64,000 nt of DNA, from contig NZ_NNBL01000029.1 of assembly GCF_002803065.1 (NCBI RefSeq), positions 1 through 64,000 of the forward strand, given 5' to 3'. This stretch comes from Streptomyces sp. CB01635 (lineage in GTDB: Bacteria; Actinomycetota; Actinomycetes; Streptomycetales; Streptomycetaceae). Each line of letters opens with the position of its first letter. Positions within the stretch are counted from its first letter, which is position 1. A program made the translations under genes and the position numbers. Shown piece after piece: positions 1 through 10,802 of the stretch. The notes beneath the pieces were generated by a model. The model saw only the letters and a program-made list of their open reading frames with translations. It was not told the DNA's origin and did not search any database.

Positions 1-68
1 GAGCGAATGTCCAAGCACCCGCTGCCTCAAGCGACTTGACAAGACACAGAGGCACCCCGAGGAACGGC

Positions 69-677
69 TCAGGAAGAGGCCGAGGGGAGCGCCATCAGGA
101 TGTCGGTGTACTTCGCCACGGCGAGAAGGAGACCGAGGATGCCGAGGGAGACGCCCGCCCAGGCGACCGACTTGATCCACACGGCCTGCGGCTTGCCCGG
201 GGCGCCGAACGCGGGCCTGGCCAGGACGACCGCGCCGACGATCAGCGCGAGGAGGGCGAAGATTCCGCCGACCAGGGCGGTGGCGTGCCACGAGTCGCCG
301 TAGACCTCGGAGACCTGCTTGGCGACGCTCGCGCCCTGCGAGGTCTGGAGCTGGCCGATCAGGGACTCGCGGGCCGAGGCGACGGTCGCGACCCAGCTGC
401 CGCTGAGCGCGACGACGCCGAGTGCGGCGGAGACGACGGCGCCGGCGCCCTGTCCCGCACCGGAGGAGTCCTCCACGGGCGCGGCGGGCGCGAACGGCTC
501 GTCGTCGAGATCCGCGTCAGCGTCCCCGTCCGTGCCCTCGGCCGCCTCGACGGCATCGGTGGCTTCAGCCTCCTTGGTGACCTCAATGACCTCAGGGGTC
601 TCGGAAGCAGCCTCAGTGGCCTCTGCAGTGGTGGCCTCAGCGGTCTCGGCCGTCTCGTCATCAGTCTTCGTAACCAT
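69..677 (-). CDS. Membrane protein with acidic N-terminal tail, function unknown
   Basis: The protein is 202 aa from the ATG at 677. An upstream in-frame extension to 800 would add Arg/Pro-rich sequence that does not look native. Residues 1-70 are rich in Glu, Asp, Ala and Thr and predicted disordered. Three hydrophobic segments follow at about 76-98, 132-155 and 170-192. There is no signal peptide or lipobox, so the acidic tail is probably cytoplasmic. It is divergent from the FHA-ABC exporter at 818, and the 140-bp gap probably holds both promoters. I do not recognise a functional family; conserved actinobacterial membrane protein is as far as the sequence goes. Confidence 0.7.
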   Translation of the reverse strand: MVTKTDDETAETAEATTAEATEAASETPEVIEVTKEAEATDAVEAAEGTDGDADADLDDEPFAPAAPVEDSSGAGQGAGAVVSAALGVVALSGSWVATVASARESLIGQLQTSQGASVAKQVSEVYGDSWHATALVGGIFALLALIVGAVVLARPAFGAPGKPQAVWIKSVAWAGVSLGILGLLLAVAKYTDILMALPSASS

Positions 678-817
678 GCCCCGCACCGTACGGACGGAGT
701 CTGAGAGCTCTCTTAACGAGCTGAGTCCGGGCTGAGACCGGCCTGTGCCGGGCCTGTGTGCGGCGGGGGCACTCGTCCGATCAGGCGCATACCAGCGCAC
801 ATCGATAGAATCCGAAC

Positions 818-3250
818 ATGGCAGAGCGGCCAGTCTCGCCGACCGCGCCCGAGCTTGTGCTCGAAACCGAAGCCGGACCCACGGTGATGAGCCCTAGCCG
901 GGACTACCATGTCGGCCGCGACCCCCTGAGCGACATCGTCATCGACGACGTCCGCGTCTCGTGGCACCACGCGGTCCTGCGACCCGTCGCCGACCACTGG
1001 TCTCTGGAGGACGAGGACAGTACGAACGGGACGTACACCGGGGGCAGGCGCATCCACGAGTCGGGGGTGGGACCCGGCACGGTCATCCGCTTCGGTCACC
1101 CCGCGGACGGGCCGCGCGCCGTGCTGGTCGGCCATGAGCCACCGCCGCCGCCCGAGCCCGTAGCGGAACATTCGGCGGATCGAGTACCGGACCGCATCCC
1201 GGACCACGTACTTGATTCGGTGGCAGCGGCGCCCCGCGCCGCCGAACGGCCCTCGTCCGTCTCCATGCCGGGCGCGACCGGCACGTTCCGGCAGCCGACG
1301 ACCGTGCGGCCGCTGCCCACCCGCACCGTGCGCATCGGCCGCAACGCCGACAACGACCTCGTCGTGGACGACCTGATCGTCTCCCGACGCCACGCGGAGC
1401 TGCGGGCCCGGCCCGACGGCACATACGAGATCGTGGACCTCGGCTCGCACAACGGCACCTACCTCAACGGCGCGCAGGTCTCCCGCGCCCGGGTCTCGCC
1501 CGGGGACGTCGTGGGCATCGGCCACTCCGCGTTCTGCCTGGTCGGCGACACTCTGCAGGAGTTCGTCGACACCGGCGAGGTCTCGCTCGACGTCCAGGGC
1601 CTTGCGGTCACCGTGGACCGGGGCCGCAAGACGCTCCTGGATCACGTCTCGTTCCCGGTCGGCGAGAAGTGCCTGCTCGCCGTCGTGGGCCCGAGCGGCG
1701 CGGGCAAGTCCACACTGCTCAACGCGCTGACCGGGCTGCGCCCCGCCGACCAGGGCACGGTCCTCTACGACGGCCGCGACCTGTACCGCGACTACGCCGA
1801 GCTGCGCCAGCGCATCGGGCTCGTACCGCAGGACGACATCCTGCACTCCCAGCTGACCGTGCACCGGGCCCTCGGTTACGCGGCCGAACTCCGCTTCCCG
1901 CAGGACACCGAACGGTCCGAGCGGCGCGACCGCGTCGACGAGGTCGTCCGCGAACTGGGCCTCGAACAGCGGGCGGCGCAGCCCATCCACAGCCTCTCCG
2001 GCGGTCAGCGCAAGCGCGTGAGCGTCGCCCTCGAACTGCTCACGAAGCCGTCGCTGCTCTTCCTCGACGAACCGACGTCCGGGCTGGACCCCGGCATGGA
2101 CCGCTCGGTGATGAACATGCTGCGCGGCCTCGCCGACGACGGGCGGACCGTCATCGTCGTCACCCACAGCGTCCTCAGCCTGGAGGTGTGCGACCGGCTG
2201 CTGGTCCTCGCCCCCGGAGGGAAGATCGCGTTCTACGGGCCGCCGGGGGACGCGCTCGGGTTCTTCGGTTTCGAGGAGTGGCCGGAGGCGTTCGAGTCCT
2301 TCGAGAACGACCGCGACCGCGGCTGGGCGGAGGAGTACAACACGTCCCTGTTCCACCGTCAGTACATCGTGAACTCAACGGCGCAGCCCCGGCTGCCGAA
2401 CGCTCCGTCGGCGGAGGTGGCCCCGCCGCCGAGGACGCGGAGCTGGGGCGCGCAGCTGCGGACGCTCGTACGCCGGTACGCGGCCGCGCTGAGCGCCGAC
2501 CGGACCTTCCTCGCCATCATGATCGCGCTGCCGTTCGTCATGGGTGCGATGGTGCGTGCGCTGGCCGGCAGCCGCCTCACCCAGGAGTCCGCGATGAACG
2601 CGCTGCTCCTCCTGTGTGTGGGCGGTGTACTCACGGGCGCCGCCAACGCCGTGCGCGAGCTGGTGAAGGAGCGGGTGATCTACCAGCGGGAACGTGCTGT
2701 CGGGCTGTCCAGATCCGCGTATCTGATGTCCAAGGTCGTCGTCCTCGGCACGATCACGGTGCTGCAGGCCATCGTGCTGACGCTCGTCGGACTCGTCGGT
2801 GTCGACCTCAACGCGCCAGGCGGCAAGGGGGTGTTGATGCCTCCGCTGGTGGAGATCACGCTGACCGTGGCGCTCCTGTCGTTCACGGCGATGATGCTCG
2901 GGCTGCTCGTGTCCGCCCTGGTGCGCAAGGAGGAGGTCACCATGCCGCTCCTGGTGCTCATCGCGATCATCCAGGTCGTGTTCTGCGGTGCGCTGCTCAA
3001 GCTGCACGGGGTGCCCGGCATCGAGCAGTTGTCGTGGCTGGTCCCGTCGCGCTGGGCGATGGGCGCGATGGCGGGCACGGTCGGTCTGTCCCGGATCGTG
3101 CCGGGAAAGCTGACCAGCGACCCCCTGTTCGAACACTCCACCGGGGTGTGGCTGCTCAACATGGGGATGCTGGTCGTGCTCTCGGTCGTCTTCGGAATCG
3201 CCGTCGCACGGCTGCTGCGCCGGCACGAGCCCGCGATCATGCGGAAGTAG
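818..3250 (+). CDS. FHA-FHA-ABC exporter (fused ATPase and ABC-2 permease)
   Basis: An 810-aa half-transporter with cytoplasmic phosphothreonine-reading domains. Two FHA domains lie at about residues 25-95 and 170-240; both keep the GR...N/D core, and the second has SRRHAEL and NGTYLNG. The ABC ATPase follows, with Walker A GPSGAGKST near 290, signature LSGGQRKR near 393 and Walker B LLFLDEPTSG near 413. About six membrane segments from 545 to 800 form an ABC-2/ABCG-type permease. The half-transporter layout implies a dimer. FHA domains suggest control by Ser/Thr phosphorylation, and a kinase gene lies two genes downstream. The exported substrate cannot be told from sequence. Confidence 0.93.
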   Translation: MAERPVSPTAPELVLETEAGPTVMSPSRDYHVGRDPLSDIVIDDVRVSWHHAVLRPVADHWSLEDEDSTNGTYTGGRRIHESGVGPGTVIRFGHPADGPRAVLVGHEPPPPPEPVAEHSADRVPDRIPDHVLDSVAAAPRAAERPSSVSMPGATGTFRQPTTVRPLPTRTVRIGRNADNDLVVDDLIVSRRHAELRARPDGTYEIVDLGSHNGTYLNGAQVSRARVSPGDVVGIGHSAFCLVGDTLQEFVDTGEVSLDVQGLAVTVDRGRKTLLDHVSFPVGEKCLLAVVGPSGAGKSTLLNALTGLRPADQGTVLYDGRDLYRDYAELRQRIGLVPQDDILHSQLTVHRALGYAAELRFPQDTERSERRDRVDEVVRELGLEQRAAQPIHSLSGGQRKRVSVALELLTKPSLLFLDEPTSGLDPGMDRSVMNMLRGLADDGRTVIVVTHSVLSLEVCDRLLVLAPGGKIAFYGPPGDALGFFGFEEWPEAFESFENDRDRGWAEEYNTSLFHRQYIVNSTAQPRLPNAPSAEVAPPPRTRSWGAQLRTLVRRYAAALSADRTFLAIMIALPFVMGAMVRALAGSRLTQESAMNALLLLCVGGVLTGAANAVRELVKERVIYQRERAVGLSRSAYLMSKVVVLGTITVLQAIVLTLVGLVGVDLNAPGGKGVLMPPLVEITLTVALLSFTAMMLGLLVSALVRKEEVTMPLLVLIAIIQVVFCGALLKLHGVPGIEQLSWLVPSRWAMGAMAGTVGLSRIVPGKLTSDPLFEHSTGVWLLNMGMLVVLSVVFGIAVARLLRRHEPAIMRK

Positions 3251-3274
3251 CGGACAGACATCGGAGAGGCGCCC

Positions 3275-4075
3275 ATGGCGACACCGCAGTTCCGCCCCAC
3301 CCATGTCGTGCCCCCGGACGGGATGCCCGCCTGGGAGGAGCCGGACGTCTCCCGGCCCACACAGCCGCTCGACCCGCTGCTCCCGGTCGAACTGGTCGAC
3401 CGGCGCGCGGACTGGGGCCGGATCATGTGCGCCAACGGCTGGTCGGCGTGGGTCGACGCGCGCCTGCTCGTCGCCGTACCGCGCGACCCGCCGGAGGCCG
3501 GGAAGCCGATGACCCGCACGGCGGATCCGCGGCCGCTGATGGCGCGCGTCGAGGAGGCGGCGGGCCAGTACCGGCGCGCCGCACAGGAACTGGCCGAGGA
3601 ACGCATCGACGGGGAAACATTCCAGCGCCGGACGCAGGGGCTGCGGGTCGGAATGGTCGTCGACGGCGAGGCGGTGTGGCTGTACGACGCCGAGCACGAG
3701 CGCTGGGTGTACTGCGACGGTACGCAGTTGAGCACGTACGCGGCGGGGGCGGGACCGGGGCGGCCGAGCGGGGCGACAGCGGCGCCCGCGCGGGCCGCGG
3801 GCCCGGAACCCACACGCGTCGTGGACCCGGCAGAGGTCGCCGGCTCGGGGCCGCCCGAGGACGTCGCCGACACCGGCCCGGACGGCAGCACGACCGACTC
3901 CGGCCCGCACGAGAACGCCGCCGAAGCACCCCCGGCCCCGAGCCGGACCCCCACCCCCACCCGCACCCCGCCCCCGAACGCCGCCGAGCCGACCCGGATC
4001 GTGGACCCGGAAGAGATGAACGGCCACGACCCCGCCGGACGCGAGCGCAGTGCCCGCGCGCCGGGTGAGCTGTGA
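3275..4075 (+). CDS. Conserved hypothetical with SH3-like segment and duplicated Thr motif
   Basis: A 266-aa protein without signal peptide or membrane segment. The N-terminal part, around residues 35-70, reads like a bacterial SH3-type segment (WGRI, then NGWSAWVDARLLV). A helical stretch follows at about 88-120, then a Trp/Tyr-rich block to about 152 ending near RWVYCDGTQLSTY. The last 90 residues are Pro/Ala/Asp-rich and carry a motif twice, EPTRVVDP near 178 and EPTRIVDP near 238. Each holds a Thr in the same context. It starts 24 bp after the FHA-ABC gene and its stop overlaps the kinase ATG (TGATG), so the three are almost certainly co-translated. Function unknown; adaptor or kinase substrate is my inference. 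Confidence 0.8.
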   Translation: MATPQFRPTHVVPPDGMPAWEEPDVSRPTQPLDPLLPVELVDRRADWGRIMCANGWSAWVDARLLVAVPRDPPEAGKPMTRTADPRPLMARVEEAAGQYRRAAQELAEERIDGETFQRRTQGLRVGMVVDGEAVWLYDAEHERWVYCDGTQLSTYAAGAGPGRPSGATAAPARAAGPEPTRVVDPAEVAGSGPPEDVADTGPDGSTTDSGPHENAAEAPPAPSRTPTPTRTPPPNAAEPTRIVDPEEMNGHDPAGRERSARAPGEL

Positions 4076-5076
4076 TGGCGGACGATCCGCAGCTGCCCGT
4101 CGGCCGTCCGTCCGATCTGCTCGGGCGGCAGATCGCCGGATACCGCGTGGAGAGCGAGATCGGCCGGGGCGGCATGGCGGTCGTCTATCGGGCCTTGGAT
4201 CTACGCCTCGACCGCACGGTCGCACTCAAGCTGCTCGCCCCCGAACTCGCCCGTAACGACACCTTCCGCCAACGGTTCACGCACGAGTCGCGCGTCGCCG
4301 CCGCGATCGACCATCCGCACATCGTGCCGGTCTTCGAGGCCGGCGAGACCGAGGGCATCCTCTACATCGCCATGCGCTTCGTGGCGGGCCAGGACCTGCG
4401 CGCGCTCATCGACCGCGAGGGGCCGCTGCCCGTGGGGACGGCGGTACGGATCGCCTCGCAGGTCGCGTCCGCGCTCGACGCCGCCCATGACCACGACCTG
4501 GTGCACCGGGACGTGAAGCCCGGCAACATCCTGGTCGCGGCGGGAACGGACAGCGACCACCCCGAGCACGTCTACCTCACCGACTTCGGCCTGACCAAGA
4601 AGTCGCTTTCGCTGACCGGGTTCACGTCCGTGGGCCAGTTCGTCGGCACGCTCGACTATGTGGCGCCCGAGCAGATCTCCGGCCGCCCGGTCGACGGCAG
4701 GTGCGACGTCTACAGCCTCGCCTGCGTCGTCCAGGAGACCCTGACCAGTCTGCCGCCGTTCCAGCGCGACGACGACATGGCGCTGCTGTGGGCCCACCAG
4801 TTCGACCCGCCCCCGCCCCTGACCGGGCTGCGCCCCGAGCTCCCGGCGGCGATGGACGACGTACTGGCCAAGGCGCTGGCCAAGAGCCCGGACGACCGCT
4901 ACGACTCGTGCCTCCAGTTCGTGGCGGCCCTGCGCGCGGCGGCGCGCGGCGGCGTTCGGGACAACCACCCTCCGACGCAGGTGGACCGCCGCGTCAGCGA
5001 GTGGTCCCCCACGGCCGAACCCCCGCCCGCCCCGCCACGATGGGCGCTGCCGGTCTTCACGGGCCTCGTGCGCTAG
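4075..5076 (+). CDS. Serine/threonine protein kinase (Hanks type), no membrane anchor
   Basis: A 333-aa kinase starting at the ATG that overlaps the previous stop; an in-frame GTG sits one codon earlier. The glycine loop GRGGMAVV is near residue 30, the ATP-binding Lys in VALKLL near 52, the catalytic loop HRDVKPGN near 143, DFGL near 169 and the APE-type motif VAPEQ near 198, so it should be active. The C-terminus, RWALPVFTGLVR, looks like the first residues of a transmembrane helix and then stops. No PASTA or other sensor domain follows. The next gene converges 9 bp away, so nothing is hidden downstream. It probably phosphorylates partners read by the FHA exporter of the same operon (inference). 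Confidence 0.92.
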   Translation: MADDPQLPVGRPSDLLGRQIAGYRVESEIGRGGMAVVYRALDLRLDRTVALKLLAPELARNDTFRQRFTHESRVAAAIDHPHIVPVFEAGETEGILYIAMRFVAGQDLRALIDREGPLPVGTAVRIASQVASALDAAHDHDLVHRDVKPGNILVAAGTDSDHPEHVYLTDFGLTKKSLSLTGFTSVGQFVGTLDYVAPEQISGRPVDGRCDVYSLACVVQETLTSLPPFQRDDDMALLWAHQFDPPPPLTGLRPELPAAMDDVLAKALAKSPDDRYDSCLQFVAALRAAARGGVRDNHPPTQVDRRVSEWSPTAEPPPAPPRWALPVFTGLVR

Positions 5077-5085
5077 CCGCTCGGC

Positions 5086-6381
5086 TCAACTCCGGTCCGG
5101 CTGCGCCGTCTCCACCTCCCCGCGCCGGTGGAGCCGGGACGCGAGGAGGCCGCCGAGGAACCCGGTGACCAGACCCCACAGGACCGCGAGGCCGAGCGCG
5201 GTCCACAGTTTCGGGCGCAGCGCCACCTCGCCGCCGAGCCCGCCGCCGATGTCGCCGATGCCGAGGAGCGACAGGCCGTAGCGCGCGGAGATGCGGGCGA
5301 GGAGGCAGACGGCGAGCACGGTCAGGACGAGGGCCACCGCCATGTGGAGGGCGTGCTGCCAGGCCCGCATCCGGGCGGGTGACCGCAGCGCCATGGCGAA
5401 CGCGGCCGCCAGCGTCAGGATCGCGGCCACCGCGACCGACCACCAGATCCGGTCGTCCTGTTCGGCGAGCGTGCTGACGTTGACCGTGGAGATGTCGGGC
5501 GTACGGAGTACGACGTCGAGGATGTGCGGCACGGGCAGGCCGAACGGGCCGTCGACCTTGCCGTCCCAGGACGCGCCGAGGCCGATGGTGTAGGCGAACC
5601 AGACGAGGTTGGGCAGACCGAGGAGGATGACGGCGAACGTCTCGGCCGCGTGGCCACGGGTCGCGGCGACCACCAGCCCGATGACGACGCCCAGGGCCAC
5701 GTACACGAGCAGCAGCGCGACCATCGCGTACGCGGCAGGGCGCACCGACTCCTGGAAGCGGACGAGGCGGGCGGGGAGCGGGGCGCCGCGCGACACGAGG
5801 ACGGCGAGGATCATGACGCCCGCGAGCCACAGCAGGCCGAAGAGCAGAGTGAGCGCCATGTTCGTCCGGAATCCGACCTTGGGCGCGCCGTCCAGGACGC
5901 CCTCGATGATGCCGCCGGTCGGGTCCGTGACGGGGATGGCGAAGTCCTGCCTGGCCAGGAGCGAGAGGACGATGAGCGCCACCACCCACGGCACGGCCAC
6001 CCGCCCGGCCCAGCCGAGGAGTTCGCCGCTGCTGGCGATGGCCCGGTGGCGCAGGGGCCGCAGGAAGCCCGCGGCGATCACCAGCGCTCCGGCGAGGGTC
6101 ACGGAGAGGGGCAGGACCGAGATGTCGGCGTGCGTCTGGGCGAGTTCTCCGGCGTTTCCGGCCAGGTCGACGGAGCCGCCGGCCGCCATCACCACGACGG
6201 CGGCGACCACTCGCGGGAAGGCGCTGCCGGGAAGGCCTGTCGCGCCCGCCGCCCACAGGCCGAGGGCGGCCGTGACCACCATGGCCACGAGCCCGGCGAG
6301 CACGGCCATGAGGGCCGCGGCCCAGCCGTGTTTCGCGCTGCGCCTGGTGCCGGACCGGCCGTCGGATGCCTGTTCACTCAC
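5086..6381 (-). CDS. Streptophobe family polytopic membrane protein
   Basis: A 431-aa protein from a GTG start, almost entirely hydrophobic with roughly ten membrane segments between a basic N-terminus and a short polar tail. Composition and layout match the Streptomyces-specific streptophobe family, whose function is not known. It lacks transporter signature motifs that I recognise. It converges on the kinase gene with 9 bp between stop codons and is divergent from the DUF6777 gene at 6590. Its position between an FHA/kinase module and a membrane-anchored DUF6777 protein suggests an envelope role, but only by association. Confidence 0.8.
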   Translation of the reverse strand: MSEQASDGRSGTRRSAKHGWAAALMAVLAGLVAMVVTAALGLWAAGATGLPGSAFPRVVAAVVVMAAGGSVDLAGNAGELAQTHADISVLPLSVTLAGALVIAAGFLRPLRHRAIASSGELLGWAGRVAVPWVVALIVLSLLARQDFAIPVTDPTGGIIEGVLDGAPKVGFRTNMALTLLFGLLWLAGVMILAVLVSRGAPLPARLVRFQESVRPAAYAMVALLLVYVALGVVIGLVVAATRGHAAETFAVILLGLPNLVWFAYTIGLGASWDGKVDGPFGLPVPHILDVVLRTPDISTVNVSTLAEQDDRIWWSVAVAAILTLAAAFAMALRSPARMRAWQHALHMAVALVLTVLAVCLLARISARYGLSLLGIGDIGGGLGGEVALRPKLWTALGLAVLWGLVTGFLGGLLASRLHRRGEVETAQPDRS

Positions 6382-6589
6382 GGGGCCACGCTAGGCAGGC
6401 GCCCGGCGGTCCGCCCCTCGGGAGGGCCGACCGCGTCGCCTCGCGGACCGTACGGGTTCGGCTTGCGAGCCGTACGAGTACGGAGCACACAATGTGGAGG
6501 TGACAGGACAAAGGGGACCGGGCCGCCGGACCGAGAGACGGGCCCTCCCCCAGCCCGCCCCATGCCTCCTACGGTGAGAAGAAGCGCCC

Positions 6590-7866
<1,277 letters not shown>

Positions 7867-7870
<4 letters not shown>

Positions 7871-8415
7871 CGCGCGCGCCACTCCGGTGCGAGCGCCGAC
7901 CACACCTCAAGATCCTGCTTGACGCCCTTGTGCGAGCCCGCCTCGCGCAGCACCCCGTCGCGCCGCATGCCGAGCCGTCGCGCCACGTTCAGGCTGGGCT
8001 CGTTCGCGGAGGAGGCGACCCACTCCACGCGGTGGATGCCGCGTTCGAGGACCGCCCAGTCGATGAGGACGCGCGCGCCGCGCGTGACGAGGCCGCGTCC
8101 GGCGGCGGCGGGCTCGAGCCAGCAGCCGATCTCGCAGTTGCCGCCCTCCGCGTCGAAGATCCGGAAGAGCAGGCCGCCGACGAGCGTCCCGTCCAGCCAG
8201 AGGCCGTGCAGGCTCCCGCTGTCGGCGGCGCGCTTGTCGGCATAGGACTTGAGCAGGTCCCGGGCGGAGTCGACGTCCTTGACGTTCGAGCCGAACCCGA
8301 TGTGCTGCCCGATGAACTCGCGCCCGCGCTCCAGATGGGCGAGGAACTGCTCGGCGTGCCACGTCTCAAGTGGCCGCAGCTCCGCGCCGTCGTCACCCAG
8401 GGAGATCGTGTACAT
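7867..8415 (-). CDS. GNAT N-acetyltransferase (RimJ/RimL-like)
   Basis: A 182-aa protein from the ATG at 8415. The order of elements fits a ribosomal-protein or small-molecule acetyltransferase: an N-terminal LRPLETWHAEQF, the central strand with GGLLFRI, a beta-bulge EIGCWL, and the acetyl-CoA loop AAAGRGLVTRGAR near residues 103-115, followed by ANEPSLNVARRLGMR. Its start overlaps the end of the MMPL gene by 23 bp on the same strand, so the two are probably co-transcribed. The substrate is not predictable. Confidence 0.88.
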
Positions 8416-10666
8416 CGCGTTTGAGCTCCTCGGCTTCGGCCTTCACCAGTACGTCCAGCAGCGCGTCGTCCTCGGTCGGGCGCTGTCCAGGCATACTCGC
8501 ATGCGCCTCGCCGCACTCGGGCGGCTCGATGCTGATGCGGGGCAGCCGGCGGTCGAGCCACTTCGGCAGCCACCAGTTGGCGCCGCCGAGCATGTGCATG
8601 AGGGCGGGCACGAGGAGCGTACGCAGGACGAACGCGTCGAGGGCGACGGCGGCGGCCAGTGCGATGCCGAACATCGCGATGACGCGGTCGCCGCTGAGGA
8701 CGAAGGCCAGGAAGACCGAAATCATGATCACGGCCGCGGAGTTGATGACACGGCTGGTCTCGGCGAGCCCGACGCGGACGGCCCGCCGGTTGTCGCGGGT
8801 CTCCAGCCACTCCTCGTACATGCGGCTGACCAGGAACACCTGGTAGTCCATCGAGAGTCCGAACAGGACCGACACCATGATCACGGGAAGGAAGGGCTCG
8901 ATCGGGCCCGCTCTGCCGAGGCCGAGCATCTCGCTGCCCCAGCCCCACTGGAAGATGGCGACGACGACGCCGAAGGCGGAGGCGACGGCCGCGACGTTCA
9001 TCGCGGCGGCCTTGAGGGGGATGCCGATGGAACGGAAGGCCAGGAGCAGCAGGACGCAGCCGAGTCCGATGACGACGCCCACGAACAGCGGCAGTTTGCC
9101 GACGATGACGTCGGCGAAGTCGTCGTAGCTGGCGGTGACTCCGCCGAGCTGCACATCGAGGGACGTGCCCTTCTCGGCCGCGGGGATGACATCACTGCGC
9201 AGTCGGTCGACGAGCTCGCTGGTCCTCTGGGACTGCGGTGCGGACTTCGGCACGACGGTCAGGAAGGCGGCGGTGCCGCTGCCGTTGTACGTCGCCGGGG
9301 TCACCGAGGAGACGCCCTCGGCCGAGTCGATCAGGGACTCCAGACGGCTCAGGGCGACCTGGTCGCCGGCGCCGTCTATGGGTGTGACAAGGGTCAGCGG
9401 CCCGTTCACGCCGGGCCCGAATCCGTCGGCCAGGAGGTCGTAGGCCTGCCTGGTCGTGGACGACGACGCGTTGTTGCCCTGGTCGGACGTGCCCAGGTGC
9501 AGGAAGAACGTGGGCACCGAAAGCACCGCGATCACGCCGAGTGCGAGGCCGCCGAGGAGCCGGGGGTGGCGCTCCACGAAGACGGCCCAGCGGGCCGCGA
9601 ACCCGGCCGGCCGCTCAGGCTCGGGCCCGTGTTCGGCGAGTCTGCGCCGCTGGCGCCTGCTGAGCGCGCGCATGCCGATGAACGACAGGAGCGCGGGCAG
9701 GAGCGTGACGGACGCGACGACGGTGAGGAGCACGGTCAGGGACGCGGCGATCGCGACGCCGTTGAGGAAGCTGAGGCGCAGGATCAGCATGCCGAGGAGC
9801 GCGATGCAGACGGTGGCGCCGGCGAAGACGACGGCGCGCCCGGTGGTCGCGACGGCGCGCTCCGCGGCCTCGTTCACGGGCAGGCCCTGTTTCAGGCCGC
9901 GCCGGTGCCGGGTCACGATGAACAGGGCGTAGTCGATGCCGACGCCGAGGCCGACGAGCATGCCGAGCATCGGGGCGAAGTCGGCGACGGTCATCACATG
10001 GCCGAGGAGCACGATGCCGGAGGCGGCGGTGCCCACGCTGACCAGGGCCGTGGCGATGGGCAGAGCGCTGGCCGCGAGGGAGCCGAAGGCAAGCAGGAGG
10101 ACGGCGGCGGCGACCACGACGCCGATGATCTCGGCGACATGTCCCTGGGCGGACTCGGTCAGGGCGACGGCGCTGCCGCCGAGTTCGACCCGCAGTCCGT
10201 CGGGGGCGTTCTTCTCGGCGGCCTTGGCCGTGTCGACGAGGCGCTGGGCGTCCGCCTTGGCGACGTCGCCGGACTGCTGGTCGAAGGTGACCATGGCGTA
10301 GGCGGTGCGTCCGTCGGCGCTTATCTGACTCGTGCCCTGCTGCTCGTACGGGCCGGTGACAGCGGAGATGCCGGGCAGGTGCTCGATCCTGTCGAGCGTG
10401 CGGGTCATGCGCTCTTTCACGTCGGCGGCGCGGACCATGCTGCCGTCCGTGTGCCAGACGACGGTGTCGCTGTCGCCGCCGAGGCCTGGGAAACCGTCGT
10501 CGAGGAGCTGGGTGGCGCGCCCCGACTCGGTGCCCGGTGCCTCGTAGTCGTTCGAGTACGAGGAGCCCGCGACGGCCGCCGCGGCGCTCGTGGCGCCGAG
10601 GGCGAGGAGCCACAGCAGGACGACTACGAGGCGGTGCCGTGCACACCATCGTGCGAGAGCTGCCAC
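8393..10666 (-). CDS. MMPL/RND family exporter
   Basis: A 757-aa protein from the GTG at 10666 with two repeats of one helix, one large loop and five helices, the MMPL layout. The first helix, LVVVLLWLLALGA, is at the very N-terminus. The motif GIDYALFIVTRHRRG near residue 245 and its second-half counterpart GLSMDYQVFLVSRMYEEW match the proton-relay helices of the family. Such proteins export lipids or hydrophobic small molecules, or give drug tolerance; the substrate here is unknown. It overlaps the downstream acetyltransferase gene. The 136 bp to the permease gene upstream should contain its promoter. Confidence 0.9.
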   Translation of the reverse strand: MAALARWCARHRLVVVLLWLLALGATSAAAAVAGSSYSNDYEAPGTESGRATQLLDDGFPGLGGDSDTVVWHTDGSMVRAADVKERMTRTLDRIEHLPGISAVTGPYEQQGTSQISADGRTAYAMVTFDQQSGDVAKADAQRLVDTAKAAEKNAPDGLRVELGGSAVALTESAQGHVAEIIGVVVAAAVLLLAFGSLAASALPIATALVSVGTAASGIVLLGHVMTVADFAPMLGMLVGLGVGIDYALFIVTRHRRGLKQGLPVNEAAERAVATTGRAVVFAGATVCIALLGMLILRLSFLNGVAIAASLTVLLTVVASVTLLPALLSFIGMRALSRRQRRRLAEHGPEPERPAGFAARWAVFVERHPRLLGGLALGVIAVLSVPTFFLHLGTSDQGNNASSSTTRQAYDLLADGFGPGVNGPLTLVTPIDGAGDQVALSRLESLIDSAEGVSSVTPATYNGSGTAAFLTVVPKSAPQSQRTSELVDRLRSDVIPAAEKGTSLDVQLGGVTASYDDFADVIVGKLPLFVGVVIGLGCVLLLLAFRSIGIPLKAAAMNVAAVASAFGVVVAIFQWGWGSEMLGLGRAGPIEPFLPVIMVSVLFGLSMDYQVFLVSRMYEEWLETRDNRRAVRVGLAETSRVINSAAVIMISVFLAFVLSGDRVIAMFGIALAAAVALDAFVLRTLLVPALMHMLGGANWWLPKWLDRRLPRISIEPPECGEAHASMPGQRPTEDDALLDVLVKAEAEELKRDVHDLPG

Positions 10667-10802
10667 GGACGGGCTCCCAGGGTTTGTGGATCTTCACCGG
10701 GAACGGCCCGCAAAGAACACATGAGCAATGGCAAGCCACTCTTACAGCAAGAAGTGATCTTTTGTCGCTTTCGTGGCCTTAGTCACAAGGGCGCGCGGCC
10801 GT

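Noticed and set aside
1..68. Gene or regulatory site at the left edge
   Set aside because: Too short, with no frame or clear motif.
1669..4068. Long Arg/Pro/Gly-rich open frames overlapping the exporter and similar ones elsewhere
   Set aside because: They are out-of-frame shadows of strongly coding genes in GC-rich DNA and lack any domain.
5046..5168. Frameshift hiding the missing membrane part of the kinase
   Set aside because: The other frames encode no hydrophobic helix and the convergent gene begins 9 bp later.
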